The position numbers and the translations under genes are program-made. Shown here in pieces: positions 1 through 6,928 of a stretch of 11,662 nt of DNA. Below the pieces are notes generated by a model. That model saw only the letters and a list, made by a program, of their open reading frames with translations, made no database searches and was not told the origin of the DNA. The stretch is taken from contig JAUHWE010000079.1 in NCBI GenBank assembly GCA_030424825.1, forward strand, positions 1 to 11,662, written 5' to 3'. Numbering within the stretch: position 1 is the first letter of the stretch; every line of letters starts with the position of its first letter. Origin of the DNA: Verrucomicrobiia bacterium (GTDB lineage Bacteria; Verrucomicrobiota; Verrucomicrobiia; Opitutales; Opitutaceae).

Positions 1-2655
1 TTGCTTAACACTAGCGGATTCGCTTAACGCGATCTCTTCCGCACCTTTGAGCATCGCCAATAGTACTTCGCGATTGAAGCCTGGATTCTCTAAAAATCGA
101 TTCAGGGAGCCGTCCTTTAGTTGAGTTTGCTCCCAGGCTGGGTCGTGTTCATGGGTAAGGTCCCTACCCCGAATATCGACGAGCACTCTCATCGGTGTGG
201 GGGCCATAAAGCGATCTACATGCAAATTGGCTTGGGCCACTGGCTCCAAAACGAATATCGCTTCCAGCAAAAGGTTGGATACATCAGACGCCCTTATACT
301 GAAGGCTGAGATTCCAGCTTCCGAGTTTACGAACAAAGCCATCGATTCGAGCACAAGCGGATGATCTTGCGATACGAAACCAATATCTTCGCGCACGATT
401 GCTCGCTCCCGGTCAAACGTAACCAAAATCCCTTCTCTCGGTATGTGAGGAAACGACTCTACGTATGCGTGCCGGGCATCTAAGAAAACTTCGCCTCCTT
501 CATGCTCTTCGATTCGAACCCCATAGTGGTCCAGTAGTTCGAATAGCATACTGCGACTGGTACTATCATGCTCCGTTCGACGGATCCGCTCCACCACTTC
601 ATTCGCCACGGTCTTGTCAAACGAGTTCAACTCCAAAAGTCTATCTCGACCATGCCGCAGCCTTTCAGTGAGCTCCTCGCGAAAAGCGATCGTCTCATCC
701 ACAAAGGCCTCGAGCGACTCACGGTTGCAACCTTTCTTACCCCGTCCGTATCCAAGGGCCTCTTCAAACACGCGCAGGCCAAAAACATCCCGATACTCCA
801 CGGTTCCATGAGCGCAAACTTCAAAGGCATCCAAGCCTTGATGGTACCAGTCGGCCAAAAATTCCTGTGCGGTTCCCACAACGTACGGTACGTGGATCTG
901 AATGGTAGCGGTTTGTCCAATACGATCCAACCTACCAATCCGCTGTTCGAGCAATCCGGGATTTGCCGGCAAGTCGAACAGTACCAGGTGATGGGCGAAC
1001 TGGAAATTTCTTCCTTCACTGCCTATCTCCGAACAAATTAGAATTCTAGCGCCCTCCGGCTCCGCAAACCATGCCGCATTTCGGTCACGCTGTACGAGCG
1101 GCAAGTCTTCATGAAACAGTGCTAGCTTCACATTTAGCTTTTCCTGCAACGCAGATTCAATGGCCAATACCTTCCTCTTGGACTTGCAAATCAAGAGGAT
1201 TTTTGCGTCTCGTTTCCCTTTCAAAAGAGACACCAGCCAGTCCATCCTTGGATCATCTGCGAAGGAATAACGGATCTCATGTTCATTGTCGCTAAACTCC
1301 GCTTCGAACTCTTTCGCCAATCGATTGAGGAGTGCCTTTGAATCTTTCGGAGCACTCAGGGGCGCTGGACAATACATTCTCTTAGGGAAGCCCGTCATAT
1401 TCGCCCGGGAATTCCTGAATACAACCCGCCCCGTGCCATGTTCATCCAGCAATGCTTTCAGAAGGTTCTCCTTACCTCCTCGCTTACCTTTATCGTAATC
1501 CGCTAATCTCTTCTCAAGCCCTTCTAGGTCTTTGATGAAGATGGCCTTTAAGGCAGATCTGTCTGCCGAGGTGAGACCCATCCCATCAACGATCTTTCCC
1601 GCCACGCGGGCCACGGATTCAAAGCCATCCATCTCTTGCTTGAAAGCCTCAAGGTCGCTGTAGCGATTCGGATCCAACAAGCGCAATCGCGCAAAGTGAC
1701 CTTCAATGCCCAATTGAGTTGGAGTAGCCGTCAACAAGAGCAGTCCTGGACTTTCACGCCCCAACGAATCTACCAGTTCGTATTCTGAACTCTGATACTC
1801 GGGTGTCCATTCTAGATGATGGGCTTCGTCAACAACGATCAAATCCCAACCTGCCTCGATAGCTTGAGCTGATCTCGTCTCATTTCCCGCAAGAAAACCA
1901 ATACTACAGAGAGCCAATTGCTCATCTAAAAAGGGGTTCATCCCAGCATTACTTCCTTCCGCTGCGAGACAACGTTCTTCGTCAAAAATGCTAAACCAAA
2001 GATTAAACCGGCGAAGCAATTCTACAAACCATTGGTGAATCAATGTTTCTGGTACAAGAATTAGAATTCGCTCCGCTTTGCCAATCGATCTCAATCGCTG
2101 AATGATCAGGCAAGCTTCAATAGTTTTTCCCAGCCCAACTTCGTCCGCCAGCAAAACTCGTGGAGATTGTCGGGCAGAGACCTCATGTAGTATGTACATT
2201 TGGTGGGGTATCAAGTCCACTCGTCCCCCTGTAAATCCCCGCATGGGAGAGCGGCGCAACTCGTTTTGCACCCTCAAAGTCCGGTAGCGTAGATCGAACA
2301 CCTCCCCTGGATCCGCAAGGCCGCTCAGCAACCGATCATGAGGCGAGCTAAAACTGGCCGAATCCGAAACCTCGCTCTCGCAGATTACCAACCCATCAGC
2401 ATAGTAGTACAACAACCCCTTTTTCTCTTCAACGGTGTCTATTCGGTAAGTCTTTCCCTCGCGGGATGAAATATTTTCGCCCTCCCGAAAGCGGGCCCGT
2501 TTAAGTACAAGTGTATCGGAAGCGTACATCCGCTCCACACCCGAAGCCGGAAATGCGATCCCCACTTGGAAATTGCCAACACTTACTACCGTTCCCAAGC
2601 CTAGCTCCGGCTCCGGTTCACTGATGTATCTTTGTCCAGAAACAAATCCTGACAT
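1..2655 (-). CDS. rapA: RapA-type RNA polymerase-associated SWI2/SNF2 ATPase (3' end cut by window edge)
   Basis: RapA is a DNA-dependent ATPase that binds RNA polymerase and helps recycle it after transcription. The reading frame is open for 885 codons from an ATG at 2655 to the left edge. The N-terminal ~120 residues resemble the Tudor-like region of Escherichia coli RapA (GQRYIS, ELGLGTVVSV). Then follow Walker A in DEVGLGKTIEA (Lys ~177), the DEAH box in VVDEAHHLEW (~276-279), LLTATPTQLG, and the late helicase motifs SEIGSEGRNFQF (~542) and QRIGRLDRIGQ (~571-581). A RapA-like C-terminal region follows (VTFDRERAIVREDIGFVSQDHP, split here by function: ITFDRE-type strand then DHPL). E. coli RapA is 968 residues from memory, so roughly 80 are missing. 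Resemblance is strong over the whole length, which separates it from generic SNF2 helicases. No clear Shine-Dalgarno site precedes the ATG. It is divergent from the HDOD gene. Confidence 0.95.
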   Translation of the reverse strand, partial: MSGFVSGQRYISEPEPELGLGTVVSVGNFQVGIAFPASGVERMYASDTLVLKRARFREGENISSREGKTYRIDTVEEKKGLLYYYADGLVICESEVSDSASFSSPHDRLLSGLADPGEVFDLRYRTLRVQNELRRSPMRGFTGGRVDLIPHQMYILHEVSARQSPRVLLADEVGLGKTIEACLIIQRLRSIGKAERILILVPETLIHQWFVELLRRFNLWFSIFDEERCLAAEGSNAGMNPFLDEQLALCSIGFLAGNETRSAQAIEAGWDLIVVDEAHHLEWTPEYQSSEYELVDSLGRESPGLLLLTATPTQLGIEGHFARLRLLDPNRYSDLEAFKQEMDGFESVARVAGKIVDGMGLTSADRSALKAIFIKDLEGLEKRLADYDKGKRGGKENLLKALLDEHGTGRVVFRNSRANMTGFPKRMYCPAPLSAPKDSKALLNRLAKEFEAEFSDNEHEIRYSFADDPRMDWLVSLLKGKRDAKILLICKSKRKVLAIESALQEKLNVKLALFHEDLPLVQRDRNAAWFAEPEGARILICSEIGSEGRNFQFAHHLVLFDLPANPGLLEQRIGRLDRIGQTATIQIHVPYVVGTAQEFLADWYHQGLDAFEVCAHGTVEYRDVFGLRVFEEALGYGRGKKGCNRESLEAFVDETIAFREELTERLRHGRDRLLELNSFDKTVANEVVERIRRTEHDSTSRSMLFELLDHYGVRIEEHEGGEVFLDARHAYVESFPHIPREGILVTFDRERAIVREDIGFVSQDHPLVLESMALFVNSEAGISAFSIRASDVSNLLLEAIFVLEPVAQANLHVDRFMAPTPMRVLVDIRGRDLTHEHDPAWEQTQLKDGSLNRFLENPGFNREVLLAMLKGAEEIALSESASVKQ

Positions 2656-2678
2656 ATTTTACGCAATGAACACAGATA

Positions 2679-2803
2679 TTGGCGTGAACCAATTAAAATC
2701 GAGCTGAGAAGCAAGAAGTTCATTCGATAGCAGCCCCGTCTTCCCTCGACTAGAAGCCAATTTGGCATTCCTTGGTGCGATGCCATTAGACAACGATGGC
2801 CAA
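2679..2803. promoter_or_regulatory. Cluster of TTGG/CCAA inverted motifs upstream of rapA (possible operators)
   Basis: Seen directly: TTGG-N6-CCAA at 2679-2692; GCCAA-T-TTGGC, a perfect 5/5 inverted repeat, at 2756-2766; TGGCAT at 2763-2768 paired with ATGCCA at 2780-2785; a further TTGG at 2772-2775; and GCCAA at 2799-2803. The first lies 24 bp upstream of the rapA start and the others 100-150 bp upstream. Repeated dyads of one core in a divergent spacer are what transcription factor sites look like, but such short motifs also occur by chance and no regulator can be named. Confidence 0.25.
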
Positions 2804-2894
2804 CTTCAGCCTCCATGTTTAGACAGCTATTCTCTCTTCTATCAAAATCGATGCAATTAGCCCCGAATTAGCAAGAAGTAGAAAATAAGGGTTA

Positions 2895-3020
2895 ATGCTC
2901 ATAGTAAACTTATGGAATTATTTATATTCGGACACGTTTCGTGCCCCAAAATATGAATCCCAGTATTTCGCATCCCGCAATGAAGGAGCTTATCAAGAAC
3001 CCGAGGGGGAAATCACTTAA
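2895..3020 (+). CDS. Candidate small ORF, 41 aa, no recognised family
   Basis: An ATG at 2895 opens 41 codons ending in TAA at 3018-3020, wholly inside the divergent spacer. It is preceded by AAGG with a 4-nt gap to the ATG (AAGGGTTA), a passable ribosome site in a window where most genes lack one. The product starts hydrophobic and aromatic (MLIVNLWNYLYS) and ends acidic (EPEGEIT). It has no cysteine pair or obvious transmembrane helix. I recognise no family. An ORF of this length in 452 bp can occur by chance, so it is only a candidate; it could also act as an upstream ORF in the leader of the HDOD-sthA transcript. Confidence 0.2.
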   Translation: MLIVNLWNYLYSDTFRAPKYESQYFASRNEGAYQEPEGEIT

Positions 3021-3107
3021 CAATTTCGGGTGTATGACGATCTAGTTTTGAGCCTTGCAACAAACTCATGAGTGCACGGCTGATAGGATTTCCACACGCA
3101 AAGACCC

Positions 3108-3977
3108 ATGACCCAAGAGTCCAATCCAACCACGTCCACATCCCCAAAACACCTCATCGCTGCCGAACTAGAGGAAGGGCTGAATTCATCCAACCTCGAG
3201 CTACCGGTCATGCCAAGGGTCGCCAGCAAAGTCTTTACGCTGACAAATGACCCCAACGCTGAAGTAAGCGATCTTTCAAAGCTAATCCATAGCGACCAAT
3301 CCATCGCCTCTCACGTCTTGAGAATCGCAAACTCAGCCGCCTACGGCGGAGGCGACCAGATCGTATCGCTACAGCAAGCCGTCGCCCGCCTCGGCATGAA
3401 TCTGCTAGGAGAAATCGCAATTGCCGTATCCGTACAGAGCGACTTGTTCAAAGCTCCAGGGTTCGAAGCTCAGATAACTCAACTCCTTCGACACGCCCTC
3501 GCCTCTGCTGCCTATGGTAAAGAGATTTCCCGCAAGCGCCGGCGCAATGTCGAGGGGCAGTTCCTTTGCGGACTTCTCCATTCGGTAGGAAAGCCCATCG
3601 CCGTTCAATTGATCGCTAAGATAACCAAGGAGAAAAATCTCTCGCTCGACAAGAAAAGCGTGGCTCAGCTCGTCGGCGCTTTCCACCGGAAAATTGCGGC
3701 CAAAGTCGCCGTTGACTGGAAACTGCCCGAGCAACTGCAGATAACAACCATCTACTATAAGCGCTACGAATCGGCCCCTGGTTTCAGAGAAGAATCCGCA
3801 GCGACCTATCTCTCGCAACTGCTCGCTAGCTGGATTATCAATCCCGCGAATTTCAAAGCAAACGAACTCATCAAGGACCCTGTTTTCGGATATCTAAATT
3901 TCTATCCCGATGACGCTGAGGACCTCCTCAATAAAAAAGACGACGTAAAGGCCATGGTATCGGCGATGGAGATATGA
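3108..3977 (+). CDS. HDOD-domain protein
   Basis: HDOD domains are HD-phosphohydrolase-like helical folds that usually lack catalysis and act in bacterial signalling and regulation. The 289-residue protein has a short polar N-terminus, then the HDOD domain from about residue 30 to 225: LELPVMPRVASKVFTL, the conserved IANSAAYG, LQQAVARLGMNLL and a late GLLHSVGKPIA. In that last motif His158 is kept but the following Asp, usual in HD proteins (LLHDIG), is Ser159, which argues against metal-dependent hydrolysis. No EAL, GGDEF, receiver or kinase domain is fused, so this is a stand-alone HDOD protein. It has no signal peptide and is probably cytosolic. The ATG at 3108 is the first in the frame; no Shine-Dalgarno is evident. 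Its TGA overlaps the sthA ATG by 4 bp (ATGA), so the two are translationally coupled. Its target is unknown. Confidence 0.88.
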   Translation: MTQESNPTTSTSPKHLIAAELEEGLNSSNLELPVMPRVASKVFTLTNDPNAEVSDLSKLIHSDQSIASHVLRIANSAAYGGGDQIVSLQQAVARLGMNLLGEIAIAVSVQSDLFKAPGFEAQITQLLRHALASAAYGKEISRKRRRNVEGQFLCGLLHSVGKPIAVQLIAKITKEKNLSLDKKSVAQLVGAFHRKIAAKVAVDWKLPEQLQITTIYYKRYESAPGFREESAATYLSQLLASWIINPANFKANELIKDPVFGYLNFYPDDAEDLLNKKDDVKAMVSAMEI

Positions 3978-5431
3978 ATATAGATGAAGAATTCGACCTG
4001 ATTGTTATCGGCTCTGGGCCTGGTGGCCAAAAGGCAGCTATCCAAGGGGCCAATGCCGGGCTCAAGGTAGCGCTTATCGAACGTGAGCACAAAGTCGGCG
4101 GCACATGCGTCCATCACGGAACCATTCCTAGCAAGACTCTTCGTGAAGCGGCTCTGACGATCACGACCCTTCGGAGAAACGCAGACGTCTTTGATTTCAA
4201 ACTCAAAGACAACATGGAGGTTTCTACCTTGATGAAACGACTCGATTCAGTCCTAGGATCCTATACTGACTTCATGGCAGAATACATTGCCAGCCAAGGA
4301 ATATCCTACTTTCACGGCAGAGCGGCGATCGTAGACAAGAACACCATTTCGCTAACAACACTCAAAGGCTCGTCCAGTTTTCTCAGCACCAAGTACATCG
4401 TTATCGCGACCGGATCGAAGCCTCGGACACCTCCTGACATTGATGTCGATCACGAGAACATTCTCGATAGCGATTCCATTCTCAGCATGATTTACCTTCC
4501 TCGGTCCCTTACGGTCGTTGGAGGCGGAGTCATTGCCTCAGAATACGCATCCATTTTTTCCCTACTCGGCGTTAAAGTAACCATGTTCGACCGCACACCG
4601 AGACCGCTCATGTTTATGGAACCTGAGTGCACGGAGAAATTCCTGAACCACTTCACCACACACGGTGGCGAGTACATCGGCGAGACGAAATACGAAAGTA
4701 TCAAATGGGATTCGGTCTCGCAGGTTGTTACAAAGCTTGACAATGGAACCGAGATTTCCAGCGACAAGATGCTCGTGGCCCAAGGGCGTATCGCAAATAC
4801 GGAAACTCTAGGTCTCGAAAATCTTGGCATTGAGCTGGGCAGAAACGGAACGATTCCGGTTGACGAGAACTACCAGACCTCTGTCAAAGGGGTCTACGCA
4901 GTCGGGGATGTCATTGGACCCCCATCGCTTGCTTCCGTATCCATGGAGCAAGGCCGCCGGGCGATCTGCCATGCTCTTGGCACCAATCCCGGAAGCAAAT
5001 TCGAGCTCGTACCCATTGGGATCTACGCCGTGCCCGAACTGTCAAGTGTTGGTCTTTCGGAAGAGCAAGCTCGCGAAATACATGGCGACAATATCATCAT
5101 TGGTCGGGCCAGTTTCGACGAGGTAGCCCGGGGTCAAATCGCTGGCATCAAAGACGGGCTACTCAAGTTGATCGTCGATTCAAAAACCTTGAAAATACTG
5201 GGGGTTCATGTCGTAGCCGAAGGGGCAACGGATCTGATCCATGTTGGGGAAATGGCGATTCTCAACAACAACGACGTCCGGGTATTTCTGGAAAACGTAA
5301 TGAACTTCCCAACTCTAGGTGAAGCGTATCGCATTGCCGCTCTCAATATTGTTACCAAGCACGCCGAGAGATCTGCCCGCAAACCGGAATCCCGTATTCA
5401 GAATCTACTCGAGCAAGCCGAGCTAAACTAG
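3974..5431 (+). CDS. sthA: Soluble Si-specific NAD(P)+ transhydrogenase
   Basis: This cytosolic FAD enzyme exchanges hydride between NADPH and NAD+ and balances the two coenzyme pools. It belongs to the pyridine nucleotide-disulfide oxidoreductase fold: FAD-binding GSGPGGQKAA (13-22), acidic Glu36 ending the Rossmann strand, NAD(P)-binding VVGGGVIASEYAS (~181-193), the second FAD motif VYAVGDVIG (Asp312), and a C-terminal dimerisation domain. Two features separate it from lipoamide dehydrogenase and glutathione reductase. The redox disulfide is lost (Cys45 kept, Thr50 in GTIPSK in place of the second Cys), and the C-terminal catalytic His is replaced by Phe445 in NFPTLGEAYRIAAL, matching the pattern of E. 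coli SthA. At 485 residues it is slightly longer than E. coli SthA (466, from memory), with extra length at the C-terminus. The start overlaps the HDOD stop; GGAG lies only 2 nt upstream, so initiation probably depends on coupling. Confidence 0.93.
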   Translation: MNIDEEFDLIVIGSGPGGQKAAIQGANAGLKVALIEREHKVGGTCVHHGTIPSKTLREAALTITTLRRNADVFDFKLKDNMEVSTLMKRLDSVLGSYTDFMAEYIASQGISYFHGRAAIVDKNTISLTTLKGSSSFLSTKYIVIATGSKPRTPPDIDVDHENILDSDSILSMIYLPRSLTVVGGGVIASEYASIFSLLGVKVTMFDRTPRPLMFMEPECTEKFLNHFTTHGGEYIGETKYESIKWDSVSQVVTKLDNGTEISSDKMLVAQGRIANTETLGLENLGIELGRNGTIPVDENYQTSVKGVYAVGDVIGPPSLASVSMEQGRRAICHALGTNPGSKFELVPIGIYAVPELSSVGLSEEQAREIHGDNIIIGRASFDEVARGQIAGIKDGLLKLIVDSKTLKILGVHVVAEGATDLIHVGEMAILNNNDVRVFLENVMNFPTLGEAYRIAALNIVTKHAERSARKPESRIQNLLEQAELN

Positions 5432-5441
5432 AATCTAGTTT
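5425..5441 (+). repeat. Perfect 7-bp inverted repeat spanning the sthA stop codon
   Basis: AAACTAG, a 3-nt AAT loop, then CTAGTTT form a perfect dyad that includes the TAG stop at 5429-5431. Only TTT then CC follows, so it lacks the GC-rich stem and long T-run of a strong intrinsic terminator. It could be a weak terminator or a 3'-end stabilising hairpin separating sthA from the next gene, or chance. Confidence 0.35.
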
Positions 5442-5523
5442 CCGGGTGGAGGGGTCGACTCCCTAAAAGTGGCTCAAGCTCCCAATCTTTGGCATTGCGG
5501 TTCAGACGTCCAGACGATGGGCT

Positions 5524-5530
5524 AGAGGTG
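5524..5530 (+). promoter_or_regulatory. Ribosome binding site of the Rdx-family gene
   Basis: AGAGGTG ends two bases before the ATG at 5533, with AGAGG 4 nt from it. It is the clearest Shine-Dalgarno match in the window and fixes the start of the downstream gene. Most other genes here have none. Confidence 0.55.
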
Positions 5531-5532
5531 CA

Positions 5533-5823
5533 ATGACTGACATAAGATCTCCACGTGTTTCAATTTTGTATTGCCGACAATGCCGCTGGATGATGCGAGC
5601 CGCATGGCTGGCCCAAGAAGTTCTAACAACGTTTGCGGAGGAGATCGGTGAGGTCGCTCTGCAACCAGGCACGGATGGAGTGCTGGAGATCCGCTTGGAT
5701 GGCAAACTCATTTATTCGAGAAAGGAGGAAGGTCGATTTCCAGAGGCCAAAGAAGTCAAACAGCTCATCAGGGACCGCATCGACCCGAATCGCGACCTCG
5801 GCCACAGTGACCGGAAAAAGTGA
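5533..5823 (+). CDS. Rdx/SelW-like family thioredoxin-fold protein with CxxC
   Basis: This 96-residue protein matches the bacterial Rdx family, Cys relatives of selenoprotein W, thought to be thiol-redox proteins of unsettled physiological role. An early strand leads into YCRQCRW (Cys14, Cys17), the redox motif following beta-1. It is followed by a helix (AAWLAQEVLTTF), GEVALQPGTDGVLEIRLDG and the family-typical FPEAKEVKQLIRDRI ending near LGHSDR. Both motif positions are ordinary Cys codons, so selenocysteine is not used. It has no signal peptide and is cytosolic. A good Shine-Dalgarno supports the ATG. It is 101 bp downstream of sthA on the same strand and may share its transcript if the hairpin at the sthA stop does not terminate. 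Its stop lies 16 bp from the stop of the convergent Spx/ArsC-like gene. Confidence 0.88.
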   Translation: MTDIRSPRVSILYCRQCRWMMRAAWLAQEVLTTFAEEIGEVALQPGTDGVLEIRLDGKLIYSRKEEGRFPEAKEVKQLIRDRIDPNRDLGHSDRKK

Positions 5824-5839
5824 CGAAAGGCGATCAGCC

Positions 5840-6196
5840 CTAAAGCTTTAACCGCTCAATCCATTCCGATTCTTTAAATCCGACAACCCCGCCATTCGAA
5901 CTGATCGCAAACGGGCGCTTCACAAGATTTCCGTTGTTTTCCAGCAAATCGAACGCTTCTTCATGGCTGAGAGTAGATATCCTATCTTTGAGTTTGAGCT
6001 CTCTATAGTCCCCACCTGAAACATTGAATAGGCGACGCAAGTCGCCTTTGTAGTATTTCAGCATCTTAGCAAGCTCACCTCGACTCGGTGGAGCTTCGCG
6101 AATAGCGATATTTTCGAAGTCTATACTCCGTTCATTCAGCCACTTAATCGCCTTTCGACAAGAATCGCATCCTTTGTATGAATACACCCGTAACAT
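5840..6196 (-). CDS. Spx/MgsR/ArsC-family thioredoxin-fold protein with CxxC
   Basis: The 118-residue product has the ArsC/Spx fold: MLRVYSYKGCDSCRKAIKWL with Cys10 and Cys13, a helical middle (LAKMLKYYKGDLRRLFNVSG), and the late NLVKRPFAIS, which carries the conserved Arg-Pro of the family, then GFKESEW. The CxxC is that of Spx and the YffB/ArsC-like group. Members are either RNA-polymerase-binding stress regulators (Spx, MgsR in Firmicutes) or reductases of poorly known substrate. Arsenate reduction is not established and no ars genes are nearby. I chose the ATG at 6196 because the strand aligns directly with the family start; a TTG at 6232 would add 12 residues that lack family resemblance. 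It is the last gene of the minus array, 39 bp after the RluA-type gene. Confidence 0.85.
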   Translation of the reverse strand: MLRVYSYKGCDSCRKAIKWLNERSIDFENIAIREAPPSRGELAKMLKYYKGDLRRLFNVSGGDYRELKLKDRISTLSHEEAFDLLENNGNLVKRPFAISSNGGVVGFKESEWIERLKL

Positions 6197-6235
6197 GTCA
6201 CCACAGAGTGAGCAGAAACCCGAAATTCGCAAGCA

Positions 6236-6895
6236 TTAGTCGCTATTCGGGAATATGCTAAGCCAATTTGCCCAATAGGAAGGGGCCACCGCGTTCAGCT
6301 GGACCTCCCCCGTCCCTGCTGGATGAAGAAATCTCAAGCCACGTGCATGAAGCAGAAGAGGATTCGCCCGATCATCTGAGTAGAATCGGTCACCGACAAT
6401 GGGGCAACCCGCTTCAAGGCAGTGCAATCGGATCTGGTGAGTCCTTCCCGTCTTCGGGAGTGCCTGAATCCAAGTACAGGTTTGATCTTGCCCGAGCACG
6501 CGAAACGTTGTCTTCGCCTCTTTTCCCTGCTCGCGATGATTCTCCCATTTCCCCTCTGCGGTGCGGCGTATCTTCGTTTCGACTTTGTTTCTGCGAGGAT
6601 CCCAGGCCCCTTTCACAATCGCCCAATATTCTTTGCGAATCCGCTTCCTCTCAAACAGATCCGTCAATTCCCGATTCCATTTCGAATTTTTCGCAAATAA
6701 AACTAGCCCACTCGTATCCCGATCAATACGATGGAGGGCTCGCGCTCGAGGGTTCGAATGGGCGATCGCCCAGTCAGTCAATGTCCGTTCGCCGGATACA
6801 ATGCCTTCGACAAGCAACCCATTAGGCTTGTTCAAAGCCAGTATATCTTCGTCTTCATAAACTACTTTGATTCTATTTTCCAATTGGTGAATCAA
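6236..6895 (-). CDS. RluA-family RNA pseudouridine synthase, without S4 domain
   Basis: RluA-type enzymes convert specific uridines in rRNA or tRNA to pseudouridine. The 219-residue protein has the N-terminal VVYEDEDILALNKPNGLLV, the catalytic loop ALHRIDRDTSGLVLF with nucleophile Asp58, KEYWAIVKG, and the late TGRTHQIRLHC motif, then GDRFY and LLLHARGLRFLHP. There is no S4 domain and the length equals E. coli RluA (219 from memory), but I cannot say which uridine it modifies. The start is a TTG at 6895: an in-frame stop lies five codons upstream with no ATG or GTG between, and AGG sits 4 nt before the TTG. It is 33 bp downstream of the propeller gene and 39 bp upstream of the Spx-like gene, so all are probably co-transcribed. 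Confidence 0.9.
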   Translation of the reverse strand: MIHQLENRIKVVYEDEDILALNKPNGLLVEGIVSGERTLTDWAIAHSNPRARALHRIDRDTSGLVLFAKNSKWNRELTDLFERKRIRKEYWAIVKGAWDPRRNKVETKIRRTAEGKWENHREQGKEAKTTFRVLGQDQTCTWIQALPKTGRTHQIRLHCLEAGCPIVGDRFYSDDRANPLLLHARGLRFLHPAGTGEVQLNAVAPSYWANWLSIFPNSD

Positions 6896-6928
6896 GTTGC
6901 CTAGACTCTACGAGTTCGTCAACGACGA

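Larger units (their letters stand above)
2656..3107. other. 452-bp divergent intergenic region between rapA and the HDOD gene
   Basis: This spacer must hold the promoters for rapA (leftward) and probably for the HDOD-sthA pair (rightward). I see no RNA gene and no long convincing ORF. It contains several TTGG/CCAA-type inverted motifs in its left half and an AT-rich stretch around 2900-2938, including TATATT at 2933-2938, which could be a rightward -10 element, but I cannot find a good -35 partner. A 41-codon ORF (2895-3020) is listed separately. No confident promoter can be assigned by eye. Confidence 0.7.

Noticed and set aside
568..1041. 157-codon plus-strand ORF
   Set aside because: Antisense to the well-supported rapA frame and without domain-like composition; a shadow.
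2601..2816. 71-codon minus-strand ORF overlapping the rapA start
   Set aside because: Out of frame with rapA, overlaps its first 55 bp, and shows no recognisable domain or ribosome site.
5840..6196. Naming the Spx/ArsC-like gene arsC (arsenate reductase)
   Set aside because: The CxxC is Spx-like, and no arsR, arsB or acr3 gene is nearby.
6197..6232. TTG-initiated 12-residue extension of the Spx/ArsC-like protein
   Set aside because: The ATG at 6196 places the first strand and CxxC at the usual distance from the N-terminus; the extension has two stray Cys and no family match.
6268..6825. 185-codon plus-strand ORF
   Set aside because: Lies opposite the RluA-family gene, which has clear catalytic motifs; its own translation shows no family features.
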